This document shows, piece by piece, positions 1 to 5,451 of a DNA stretch of 5,451 nt. A program made the translations under genes and the position numbers. The stretch's first letter is position 1; the number at the start of each line of letters is the position of its first letter. Under the pieces are notes generated by a model that was given only the letters and a program-made list of their open reading frames with translations, had not been told where the DNA came from and did not search any database. This stretch comes from Alphaproteobacteria bacterium (lineage in GTDB: Bacteria; Pseudomonadota; Alphaproteobacteria; Micavibrionales; Micavibrionaceae). The DNA is taken from positions 1 to 5,451 of the forward strand of contig JAGLKL010000096.1 in assembly GCA_023141075.1 (NCBI GenBank), in the 5' to 3' direction.

Positions 1-69
1 CAATGGCACGGCACTTTTGAATATGGCAGTAAAAATTTGAAGGTGATCGGGACGCTGGAGAAAGATTAG
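1..69 (+). CDS. 3' end of an unidentified gene (partial)
   Basis: Frame 1 is open from the window edge to a TAG at 67-69 and encodes 22 residues, beginning QWHGTFEYGSKNLKVIGT and ending LEKD. The mix of aromatic, glycine and charged residues looks coding. The stretch is about 43% G+C, higher than the following intergenic DNA. I do not recognise the family, and with only the tail visible no function can be assigned. It points toward the defence genes but is separated from the next gene by about 200 nt, so it probably belongs to a different transcription unit. It could also be chance: 22 open codons is not strong evidence on its own. Confidence 0.5.
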   Translation, partial: QWHGTFEYGSKNLKVIGTLEKD

Positions 70-128
70 GCTGTACCTTCCTCCGGATTCCAATCACACA
101 GGTCGAGTTTTCGATATTACAACTTAAC

Positions 129-202
129 TTGAATTTACAATATTCTGCAACCTATCTTTATTATCATGATAATTTTTAGGTGGTAGTGAACGGAGTTAAA
201 AT
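129..202 (+). promoter_or_regulatory. Candidate promoter region with 14-bp palindrome, upstream of TIR-like gene
   Basis: The gap 70-265 holds no convincing gene. It contains a perfect 14-bp palindrome at 160-173 (ATTATCATGATAAT), a typical size for a dimeric repressor or activator site. Two promoter readings are possible. One is TTGAAT (129-134) with TATCTT (153-158), spacer 18, which puts the palindrome over the start site like an operator. The other uses a good -10, TAAAAT (197-202), with no clear -35, which puts the palindrome just upstream like an activator site. AT-rich DNA produces such matches by chance, so this is a weak call. Confidence 0.3.
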
Positions 203-252
203 AAAATTACTTGAGTAAGCATGATAGGTTATTGTAGCAGTAACTTTTATTT

Positions 253-258
253 AGGAGG
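253..258 (+). promoter_or_regulatory. Ribosome binding site deciding the start at 266
   Basis: A perfect AGGAGG lies 7 nt before the ATG at 266. It selects that start over the in-frame ATG at 221, which has no SD and would add 15 residues of unlikely sequence ahead of the membrane helix. Confidence 0.8.
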
Positions 259-265
259 CGGTTAT

Positions 266-719
266 ATGCCAATACCCTTAGCATATTTTGCTATTGTAGG
301 TATCGTTGGTTATTTGTTTATCAACGGTAAATCAAATAAAGTATTTATCAGTTATTATTCAAAAGGTGATAGTCATTATAAAAATATGATTATGGCATGG
401 GTTAATAATAATAACTTCGAGCTTGATTTTGACGATGTATCTACAGATGTGAAAATAAAAAGTACAGATACTAAATACATGAAACGTCGTATTAAGGAAC
501 AAATTAAAAAAGCGGATTTTTTTATTGTATTTGTCGGGGAAGATACTCATGAACGTGAATGGGTTTCATGGGAAATAAAACAAGCACAGTCTATGTGTAA
601 GCCCATAATAGCAGTTAAAGAAAAGGTATAAGTCCCCAAAAGCACTTTTAAATAGTGGTACTGTTTGGGTCTATGGCTTTTCGGAAGACGGGATTAGGGT
701 AGCATTAGAGACGGCGTAG
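266..719 (+). pseudogene. Membrane-anchored ThsB-like TIR protein, frameshifted
   Basis: As sequenced, translation from 266 stops at 629-631 and gives 121 aa. Residues 4-20 (PLAYFAIVGIVGYLFIN) form one hydrophobic membrane helix. A TIR-like domain of the ThsB/DUF1863 type follows: first strand KVFISYYSK (25-33), second strand with ADFFIVFVGEDT (83-94), and a WVSWE motif (99-103) whose E103 is the probable catalytic glutamate of TIR NADases. The last TIR strand and helix are missing. Removing one A from the run at 621-624 restores a frame that reads ...AVKERYKSPKALLNSGTVWV and ends at TAG 717-719, giving 150 aa with a complete TIR C-terminus. The gene is therefore either broken, switched by slippage, or carries a sequencing error. 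The family's expected role (inference) is production of a nucleotide signal from NAD+ at the inner membrane. The domain call is firm; whether the gene is functional is open. Confidence 0.75.
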
Positions 720-803
720 TTTTTGATTAGTAGTCGTTGTATTTTACAAGCAAAAATTGTATGTTTTCTATATATAAAACCACAGCTTTCAGGGGAAGTT
801 TTT

Positions 804-917
804 ATGCCGTTTCTAAAAAACAGGATGATTTTTATCAGCCTCGCTTGGAGCTATAAGGTGCAACATGTATGGTGTCGTGGCAACAGTCTAGTGTTATTCA
901 AGCTGCAAGGAATTTAA
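804..917 (+). CDS. Possible 37-aa mini-ORF ahead of the SLATT gene
   Basis: An ATG at 804 sits 7 nt after a good SD (AGGGGA, 791-796) and opens 37 codons to TAA at 915-917, one base before the SLATT start at 919. The peptide begins MPFLKNRMIFISLAWSYKV; it is basic and moderately hydrophobic, with no family I know. The SD and the stop-start junction suggest a leader peptide or translational coupling to the SLATT gene. The rest of the 720-918 gap is AT-rich, with TTTACA at 743-748 and TATATA/TATAAA around 769-778 as loose promoter elements. Random AT-rich DNA gives ORFs of this length often, so the call is tentative. Confidence 0.25.
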   Translation: MPFLKNRMIFISLAWSYKVQHVWCRGNSLVLFKLQGI

Positions 918-918
918 T

Positions 919-1788
919 ATGGATAATGATCAATATCCTGCACTGTATATTTCTGCGTCTGCGGCTTCTGCTCTGGCACAGAGATCATATTTTAATTTAT
1001 TAAAATGGGAATATTCTTTTTTAATTATGACAGCAGCTCTAGCAATGGTTTCTTTAAATTCATCTACTTATTATATTATTTACGCGCTGATTTTTATTGC
1101 TCCTATTCTATTGTTGTTACATAGGTCTTCAAGTAAACCAGAACAAGCATGGTATAAGTGCCGTGCTTTAGCAGAATCTATAAAAACGTCCTCTTGGCGC
1201 TATATGATGAGAGCAGAACCCTTTGAAGATACTGAAAGTCCAGCTATTCCTAAAAGTAATTTCAGGAATTTTCTTGCAGAAATATTACGAGCAAACAAGC
1301 ACATCGGGGAAAGTACAGATAATTTATCCGCTGATAATCATCAAATAACTGAAAGAATGAATACAATTCGAGGATTATCGCTGAATGAACGTAAAGGTAT
1401 TTATCTTGAACAAAGAATAAAAAATCAGAGATCTTGGTATAGTAATAAGGTTAACTACAATAAAAAATGCCATAGAATATGGCTGGTTGTATGCCTGATA
1501 GTTTATATTTTGGCAATTTCAAGTGTTCTTCTAAGGATAGTTTTTCCAGAGTGGTTATATTGGCCTACTGAGCCGTTAATTGTTATTGCTTCTGCGATTT
1601 TGGGGTGGATGCAGATAAAAAAATTCAATGAACTTGCCGCTTCTTATTTTTTAACGGCACATGAGATTGGTATTATACAAGGGGGAATTGATGAGGTTCA
1701 GAACGAACAGGACTTTTCTGATTTTATAAATGAAGCAGAGCTTGCCTTTTCTAGAGAACATACCCAATGGGTGGCGAGAAAAGACTAA
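919..1788 (+). CDS. SLATT / DUF4231 membrane effector
   Basis: This 289-aa protein has two repeated helix-hairpin modules. Hydrophobic segments lie at about residues 32-47, 51-67, 187-209 and 216-232. Each pair has a soluble signature nearby: WYKCRALAESIKTSSWRYMM (78-97) after the first pair and YLEQRIKNQRSWYSNK (162-177) before the second. These match the SLATT group (SMODS/SLOG-associated two-TM effectors, often annotated DUF4231), in the double-module form. SLATT proteins are thought to act in the inner membrane as pore-forming or membrane-disrupting effectors triggered by a nucleotide-sensing partner; that role is family knowledge and is not shown here. The start is supported by AAGG at 907-910, 8 nt upstream. 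The next gene begins 67 nt downstream on the same strand, so co-transcription is plausible. No SMODS nucleotidyltransferase is in the window, so its trigger may be a TIR or SLOG-like product. Confidence 0.85.
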   Translation: MDNDQYPALYISASAASALAQRSYFNLLKWEYSFLIMTAALAMVSLNSSTYYIIYALIFIAPILLLLHRSSSKPEQAWYKCRALAESIKTSSWRYMMRAEPFEDTESPAIPKSNFRNFLAEILRANKHIGESTDNLSADNHQITERMNTIRGLSLNERKGIYLEQRIKNQRSWYSNKVNYNKKCHRIWLVVCLIVYILAISSVLLRIVFPEWLYWPTEPLIVIASAILGWMQIKKFNELAASYFLTAHEIGIIQGGIDEVQNEQDFSDFINEAELAFSREHTQWVARKD

Positions 1789-1855
1789 ATGTTTTTTACA
1801 TCCCCTTTATTTATTACGATACGAACCTTTCTTAGAAAAACAACAGTAGTCGAAT

Positions 1856-3058
1856 ATGCTAACTTTTAATGGTAAAAAATTTAATTCACGTGACTTCGAA
1901 AAGAGTGTTATGGATAGCGTTGCACAGGTTGCGAAAGACGAACTTGGTGAAAGGTTTCGTTCTATACGTCATCCGTTAACAGGAGAATTTCCAACTGTGA
2001 TCATTTATGGAGATGATCTTTCTGACATGTCGATGAAAGTTGAAGGATCAAAGGAATTACTCCAACATATAACAGAAAAAATTTCTGAAGAAGATTTGCA
2101 GAATATTACTTTAATTGAAAAGGAAAAAAGGGTGTCACCAAAGGTATTTCTAAGTTTTGGCTGGGAAGATAAAAAACTAGCTGAAAATATTGCTAAAAAA
2201 TTATTGAGTAATGGAATAGATACGTGGTGGGCAGAGTGGGAAATATCTTCTGGGGATAGTCTACGTCAACGTATCGATGATGGGTTAGGGGTATGTACTC
2301 ATTTTATTGTTCTATTATCACCTACCGCTATGGAAAAACCTTGGGTTAAACAAGAAATGGATGCAGGCTTAGTTCGTATGCTTGATAAAAAATGTAAGTT
2401 TATTCCTTTGCGCTTTGATCTTCCTCATAATAAATTGCCACCGTTATTGATGGGTCATTACTCTCCTGAAATTACAAATGAAATTAACTTATCCCAGCTT
2501 ATAAATGATATTCATGGAATTTCAAAAAAGCCAGCCCTTGGTAAAACCCCAATAAGTGACGAGTTACCTGACACTGGGTATAGTGTAGCTGCGACAACGA
2601 TAACAAAAATTTTCTGTGACAATTCGGAAACGGGCACTAGTCATGATCCAATGCTAACGATGAAGGACTTAGTTGAAAAAACGCAATTAACCAAAGAAGA
2701 TGTTGAAGACGGCCTTTATGAATTAAGGGCATTTTTTACAGTCCAGTTTGATCGTGTAATGCCAGCAAGTGAATTATTTGTTGAGTTCGATAAGGCATTT
2801 ATGGAATGGGAACCTGAGAAGGACGCACTCAGGATAGCCTCGGCGATACTCAATGATGACAACTTCCCGTCAAGTTTGAATGAAATAGCCAGCAAATTTG
2901 ATTGGACGCCTAGGCGAATTAACCCTGCAGTTAACTATCTTGTAAATAGAAGCATTTGTCGTGACGATAAAACAATGGGCGCTCACCCATGGACTCAGCA
3001 ATGGGTTAATGAAAAACAAGAAGGTGCAATACGTCGTTTCGTAAAAAGTAGATCATAG
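1856..3058 (+). CDS. TIR-domain protein with tandem winged-helix C-terminus
   Basis: This 400-aa protein is soluble, with no signal peptide or membrane segment. Residues 1-92 form an N-terminal domain I do not recognise (strands around LTFNGKKF and PTVIIYGDD). Residues about 95-222 are a canonical TIR domain: KVFLSFGWEDKKLA (97-110), WWAEWEISSGDSLRQRI (124-140), THFIVLLSPTAMEKPWV (148-164), with W163 and E167 in the WxxxE motif as the likely NADase site. Residues about 264-297 and 324-384 look like two winged-helix domains (for example SLNEIASKFDWTPRRINPAV, 340-359), suggesting DNA or protein binding. A TAG at 1847-1849 makes the 1856 ATG the first possible start; the SD there is weak. No clear promoter is seen in the 67-nt gap after the SLATT gene. 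By family it is a probable NAD+-consuming immune sensor or effector. An intrinsic-type hairpin overlaps its stop. Confidence 0.85.
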   Translation: MLTFNGKKFNSRDFEKSVMDSVAQVAKDELGERFRSIRHPLTGEFPTVIIYGDDLSDMSMKVEGSKELLQHITEKISEEDLQNITLIEKEKRVSPKVFLSFGWEDKKLAENIAKKLLSNGIDTWWAEWEISSGDSLRQRIDDGLGVCTHFIVLLSPTAMEKPWVKQEMDAGLVRMLDKKCKFIPLRFDLPHNKLPPLLMGHYSPEITNEINLSQLINDIHGISKKPALGKTPISDELPDTGYSVAATTITKIFCDNSETGTSHDPMLTMKDLVEKTQLTKEDVEDGLYELRAFFTVQFDRVMPASELFVEFDKAFMEWEPEKDALRIASAILNDDNFPSSLNEIASKFDWTPRRINPAVNYLVNRSICRDDKTMGAHPWTQQWVNEKQEGAIRRFVKSRS

Positions 3059-3072
3059 AATGATCTGCTTTT
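3044..3072. terminator. Probable bidirectional intrinsic terminator
   Basis: AAAAGTAGATCA (3044-3055) pairs with TGATCTGCTTTT (3061-3072) around the 5-nt loop TAGAA, giving 12 bp with one G-U wobble. The A-run on one side and T-run on the other let it work in both directions between the convergent gene sets. The loop contains the TAG stop of the TIR winged-helix gene (3056-3058). The core has few G-C pairs, so it may be a leaky terminator. Confidence 0.6.
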
Positions 3073-3085
3073 GATAAAAAACTTA

Positions 3086-3097
3086 AGCTCTAGAGCT
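3086..3097. repeat. 12-bp perfect palindrome in the convergent intergenic region
   Basis: AGCTCTAGAGCT is self-complementary. It is loosely flanked by an outer inverted pair, TGATAA (3072-3077) and TTATCA (3101-3106), so the whole region could fold as a second weak stem-loop serving leftward transcripts. No T-tract follows it in either direction, so it is not a standard terminator. The rest of 3059-3190 shows no gene and no other clear signal. Confidence 0.35.
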
Positions 3098-3190
3098 ATA
3101 TTATCACTCAAGCATATTGGGAGTAAATCTATATACCATTTAGTGAATAACTCCTATAAAAGTAGACAGCTTTCTAACCCACCGCCATGA

Positions 3191-3664
3191 TTAATACCCT
3201 AGGCTTTTATATATATAGTCTTGGTAATGGTAATAATCATTGTCATTATGCATCTTATAGTTTTCGATGGCATAAGCGATTATATTAGGGGAGAATGGGA
3301 CAAAAATAGCACCAATTTCTCGTATAATTGGAGGACACGTATCTCTCACCATATTGCGTGAGCCGTCAAGGTTCACTCCTATAATCGTACAGTTCTTTTC
3401 AATTGCGACTTCAGCTTCCCAACGCACGTATTTGTGCTTACTTTTAGTATCATCTCCAATAAGCAGCACATATTTTCCTGCCATATTAATTCGTTCGCGG
3501 CACTTTCTTTTTATATATTGTTCGCTTTCCGAATTTATTTCTCCATTTAGCTGACAATCAGCAAAATTGAAGTCCATGTTTCTATTTGCTTTCCAAGCTA
3601 GCATAAGCCTGTAATTATGAATATCGGTACTACTAAACCCAACAAAAGTTCTTGGCAATCCCAT
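3191..3664 (-). CDS. ThsB-like TIR-domain protein (third gene of minus cassette)
   Basis: This 157-aa cytosolic protein is almost entirely one TIR-like domain of the ThsB/DUF1863 group. Strand one is RTFVGFSSTDIHNYRLM (5-21), the central strand is KYVLLIGDDTKSKHKYVRWE (64-83), and strand four is CTIIGVNLDGSRN (92-104). E83, in YVRWE, fills the place of the TIR catalytic glutamate. A CPPIIREIGAIFVPFS segment (110-125) completes the fold. After the domain comes a short tail rich in Tyr, Asn and Asp (136-157). The start is fixed by AAGGAG (3671-3676) 6 nt upstream. It lies 69 nt downstream of the NDT/TPR gene in the same direction, so it is probably last in that operon. In Thoeris, ThsB proteins make a cyclic-ADP-ribose-type signal from NAD+; by analogy (inference) this one may do the same. 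Confidence 0.85.
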   Translation of the reverse strand: MGLPRTFVGFSSTDIHNYRLMLAWKANRNMDFNFADCQLNGEINSESEQYIKRKCRERINMAGKYVLLIGDDTKSKHKYVRWEAEVAIEKNCTIIGVNLDGSRNMVRDTCPPIIREIGAIFVPFSPNIIAYAIENYKMHNDNDYYHYQDYIYKSLGY

Positions 3665-3733
3665 TTTTTACTCCTTAATTACATGTCTAAATTATTATTA
3701 GCATCGCCCTCTAACTTTTCAATCGGCGAATTA

Positions 3734-4972
3734 CTACTGAGTTAATTTAATTAATCGATCTTTACTCGTCCTGTAGGTTTCAATTTTCCAGTCAGCGTCA
3801 GCCAATTTTAAAAAGATTGCCTCGTATTTATCACCCTTGGTTGCGTCTCCTAAACCATAATGACAATTTGCTAGAGTCGCATAGGACCATATATCTTCTA
3901 TATTCGCATTTTCTTCATCTATACTTATAAGCTCCTCCATAGACTTTAATATTTCTTTTCTAGTTCTTTTCGCTTCGACAGCGTAGTACGTCTTGTCATC
4001 CTCCTCTTCTTCTATATTTCCTATTTCATCTAAACAAAGAGCATAGTTTTCACCCGTATAGCTGTTGCTTCTAATTTGAAATCCTTTTTTATAATATATG
4101 ATAGCTCTCTTCAGAAACTCTATATCCTTATTAATTAACCACATACGTTTATAGATTGCTCCGGTGAGCCCTAATGTTTCAGGATCATTGGTATCTCCAT
4201 CCGGCTCGAGTTCTTGAATTATATTTAATGCATCATGTAAGGCCAGTAGCTCATCTGGTTCTTTTGCTTTATATGTTGCAAGAGCATGTTGTTGAATAAA
4301 ATAAGTTTCTGTTGGTACTTTACTACACGCTGTTTTCCAAAGTTTGGCTGCTTGAGAAAATTCATCCATCTTCATATGTTGTTCAGCTTTTTCTACAATT
4401 GCAAATATAATTCCTTCTTTCTTGGATAGATCCCCTATTAGTCTTGTGCGCTCAGTAGAGGAAAGTGTTAAAGGTTCTATATCTTGTATATAGTCGTACA
4501 AGGGACTATCTGTAGTAGACGCGTTGGTTGTTGCCTCAATGCGTATTTTTAAATCACTTTGGCATCTCTTTGCCTCATCGGCACCAATATCGTCTCCTAG
4601 ATGCGTGTAAGAAAATATTCTCGTATGATCTAAATCAAAAGGTATTTTTCCATCTTTTTCCTTTATGATAATTGTTGCGTATGGCCTAACAGCATGTCGT
4701 ATACCTAATTCATAAATGGCATTTGGATTATATGTTGAAATATCAGCAATGACTAAGTCAGCATCTATTAACAGTGCATACATGCTTTTATCGATCAATC
4801 CCGAGTCCTGAACTTCATCTGCCCTAACGCATTGAAATCCCGCTCCTACAACAGCAGGGCGAATAATGTTTTTGTATGTTTTATCTAGATCAAGAGTTTT
4901 ACCTGTTGAAAAATCCGTTTTTTTTCCAAACCCCATAATTACAAAACATATTTTCGTTGGTGGAGGCATCAT
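3734..4972 (-). CDS. Deoxyribosyltransferase/SLOG-like domain fused to TPR-like TRAFs-binding domain
   Basis: Of the 412 aa, residues 7-125 form a Rossmann-like domain: KICFVIMGFGKKTD (7-20), KTYKNIIRPAVVGAGFQCVR (31-50), DADLVIADISTYNPNAIYEL (70-89), GIRHAVRPYATIIIK (90-104). The ADxxxxNPNxxYELG pattern with E88 is typical of nucleoside 2-deoxyribosyltransferase-like/STIR proteins that bind or cleave nucleotides. Residues about 185-410 are helical and TPR-like, matching bacterial 'TRAFs-binding domain' (DUF4071) proteins, a likely protein-docking scaffold. The domain order and length are normal for that family. Two ATGs abut at the start (4970-4972 and 4967-4969); the second has better SD spacing, giving 411 aa. 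Only 18 nt separate it from the upstream TIR gene, so the two are almost certainly co-transcribed. It may sense or process the TIR product (inference); a catalytic role is unproven. Confidence 0.8.
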   Translation of the reverse strand: MMPPPTKICFVIMGFGKKTDFSTGKTLDLDKTYKNIIRPAVVGAGFQCVRADEVQDSGLIDKSMYALLIDADLVIADISTYNPNAIYELGIRHAVRPYATIIIKEKDGKIPFDLDHTRIFSYTHLGDDIGADEAKRCQSDLKIRIEATTNASTTDSPLYDYIQDIEPLTLSSTERTRLIGDLSKKEGIIFAIVEKAEQHMKMDEFSQAAKLWKTACSKVPTETYFIQQHALATYKAKEPDELLALHDALNIIQELEPDGDTNDPETLGLTGAIYKRMWLINKDIEFLKRAIIYYKKGFQIRSNSYTGENYALCLDEIGNIEEEEDDKTYYAVEAKRTRKEILKSMEELISIDEENANIEDIWSYATLANCHYGLGDATKGDKYEAIFLKLADADWKIETYRTSKDRLIKLTQ

Positions 4973-4976
4973 GATG

Positions 4977-4982
4977 TCCCTT
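4977..4982 (-). promoter_or_regulatory. Ribosome binding site favouring the second of two ATGs
   Basis: On the minus strand AAGGGA is 4 nt from the ATG at 4970-4972 and 7 nt from the ATG at 4967-4969. The 7-nt spacing is the usual one, so translation probably begins at the second Met. Confidence 0.5.
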
Positions 4983-4990
4983 CATTTTAC

Positions 4991-5407
4991 CTAAATTGAA
5001 TTATTTCTAATAGCATTTACTATTGATGAGCTCTGCCATTTAACTATTTCATCGGCGTTATCTTTGACAACAGTTGATGTTTTTTCTGATGCCCATGGTT
5101 CAACCGCGACCAATGGCTTTGAATATACCTCTTTCGCTATTTCAATTTCACTATTTATCCATTTGGAATAAGTACTATAAACGCCAGCCATCATTACAAC
5201 ACAGTTAATTGATGCCATTTTATTTTTAATTGCTTCAAAAAGTTCGGCATCGTCATCTGCATCATGAACAGGGTCATTCTTAGGTATGGAATGATTAACC
5301 CACTTAAAATTTGGGTGTTCATCAAAGAACGAAGTGAGCTTATCATAAGCATCACCATACGCCCATGAGTGACTGATAAAGAGTTTATATGTTTTCAATT
5401 CAGGCAT
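4991..5407 (-). CDS. Short TIR-like protein (first gene of minus cassette)
   Basis: This 138-aa cytosolic protein is a complete small TIR-like domain of the DUF1863 (PF08937) type: YKLFISHSWAYGDAYDKL (7-24), FKWVNHSIPKNDPVH (34-48), INCVVMMAGVYSTYSKW (67-83), KPLVAVEPWASEKTSTVV (97-114) and an ADEIVKWQSSSIVNAIR end (118-134). The KWINSE motif puts W83 and E87 in the WxxxE positions of TIR NADases. This 'NFKWxNxSxPxxDP' subtype is distinct from the ThsB-like protein at the other end of the cassette. The SD is weak (GGA about 9 nt before the ATG). The promoter must lie at or beyond the right window edge; only AT-rich -10-like sequence is seen at 5424-5429. It leads the three-gene cassette, with 18 nt to the next gene. 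Likely role: NAD+ cleavage or signal synthesis (family inference). Confidence 0.85.
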   Translation of the reverse strand: MPELKTYKLFISHSWAYGDAYDKLTSFFDEHPNFKWVNHSIPKNDPVHDADDDAELFEAIKNKMASINCVVMMAGVYSTYSKWINSEIEIAKEVYSKPLVAVEPWASEKTSTVVKDNADEIVKWQSSSIVNAIRNNSI

Positions 5408-5434
5408 TTGTTTTCCATTCTGTATTAAATTTAT

Positions 5435-5451
5435 GGGGCTGTCCCAGATAA
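5435..5451. mobile_element. Possible terminal inverted repeat of an insertion sequence (cut by window edge)
   Basis: GGGGCTGTCCCAGATAA begins abruptly after AT-rich leader DNA. G-rich GGGGCTGTC-type ends are common among insertion sequences. If real, the element lies to the right and abuts the cassette 28 nt before its first start codon. No transposase or matching repeat is visible, so this rests on resemblance alone. Confidence 0.25.

Noticed and set aside
221..265. Upstream in-frame start for the first TIR gene
   Set aside because: There is no SD before 221, while a perfect AGGAGG sits 7 nt before the 266 ATG; the extra 15 residues look non-coding.
359..550. Minus-strand 63-codon ORF
   Set aside because: It is antisense to the TIR-like domain, with low-complexity Ile/Phe/His composition; a shadow of the real gene.
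618..632. Programmed ribosomal frameshift in the first TIR gene
   Set aside because: No known +1 slippery stop context or stimulatory structure is evident; a gained base in the A-run is simpler. It is kept only as an alternative.
723..803. TTG-started extension of the mini-ORF to 64 codons
   Set aside because: There is no SD before 723. Only the part from the 804 ATG has a credible ribosome binding site.
919..3058. CBASS locus
   Set aside because: No CD-NTase (SMODS) gene with its GS and DxD motifs is present beside the SLATT gene.
3354..3554. Plus-strand 66-codon ORF
   Set aside because: It is antisense to the ThsB-like gene at 3191-3664, which has a clear domain and SD.
3191..5407. Canonical Thoeris locus
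   Set aside because: No ThsA is present: neither a SIR2 domain nor a TM-SLOG protein is encoded in the window.
1..5451. CRISPR array, tRNA, rRNA, retron RNA or riboswitch
   Set aside because: I see no spaced direct repeats, no tRNA arms, no reverse transcriptase and no recognisable aptamer on either strand.

Overview
The window is an AT-rich (my estimate is the mid-30s % G+C) bacterial accessory segment. It is packed with genes of the TIR / STIR / SLATT world, the families that populate anti-phage 'defence islands'. Strong Shine-Dalgarno (SD) sites (AGGAGG before 266, AAGGAG before 3664) and E. coli-like promoter elements suggest a Gram-negative bacterium, most simply a low-GC gammaproteobacterium. 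Nothing in the window fixes the species. I see no replication, tRNA, rRNA or housekeeping genes.

Plus-strand half (1-3058): the C-terminal tail of an unidentified gene (1-69) is followed by a regulatory-looking gap with a perfect 14-bp palindrome (160-173). Next comes a gene for a small membrane-anchored ThsB-like TIR protein (266-719), broken by one extra A in an A-run at 621-624. If that base is dropped, the reading frame continues through a convincing TIR C-terminus to a stop at 717-719. A possible 37-codon mini-ORF (804-917) abuts a 289-aa SLATT/DUF4231 membrane protein (919-1788). Last is a 400-aa protein (1856-3058) with a canonical TIR domain between an unfamiliar N-terminal domain and what look like two winged-helix domains.

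Centre (3059-3190): a convergent intergenic region. A 12-bp hairpin with A- and T-tracts (3044-3072), overlapping the stop of the upstream gene, looks like a bidirectional intrinsic terminator. A 12-bp palindrome lies just beyond it.

Minus-strand half (5407 to 3191): a compact three-gene cassette read leftward. It encodes a short TIR-like protein (4991-5407), a 412-aa protein joining a nucleotide-binding/deoxyribosyltransferase-like domain to a TPR-like 'TRAFs-binding' domain (3734-4972), and a second ThsB-like TIR protein (3191-3664). The right edge (5435-5451) may be the end of an insertion sequence.

Working model (inference): the minus-strand cassette resembles a Thoeris-type logic, in which TIR enzymes turn NAD+ into a nucleotide signal and a SLOG/deoxyribosyltransferase-like protein senses or processes it. 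No SIR2-type ThsA is present. The plus-strand cluster pairs a membrane-disrupting SLATT protein with TIR proteins. Four TIR-fold proteins plus one protein of a related Rossmann-like fold in 5.4 kb, with no canonical ThsA, CD-NTase or pAgo partner, is the main reason to look closer.
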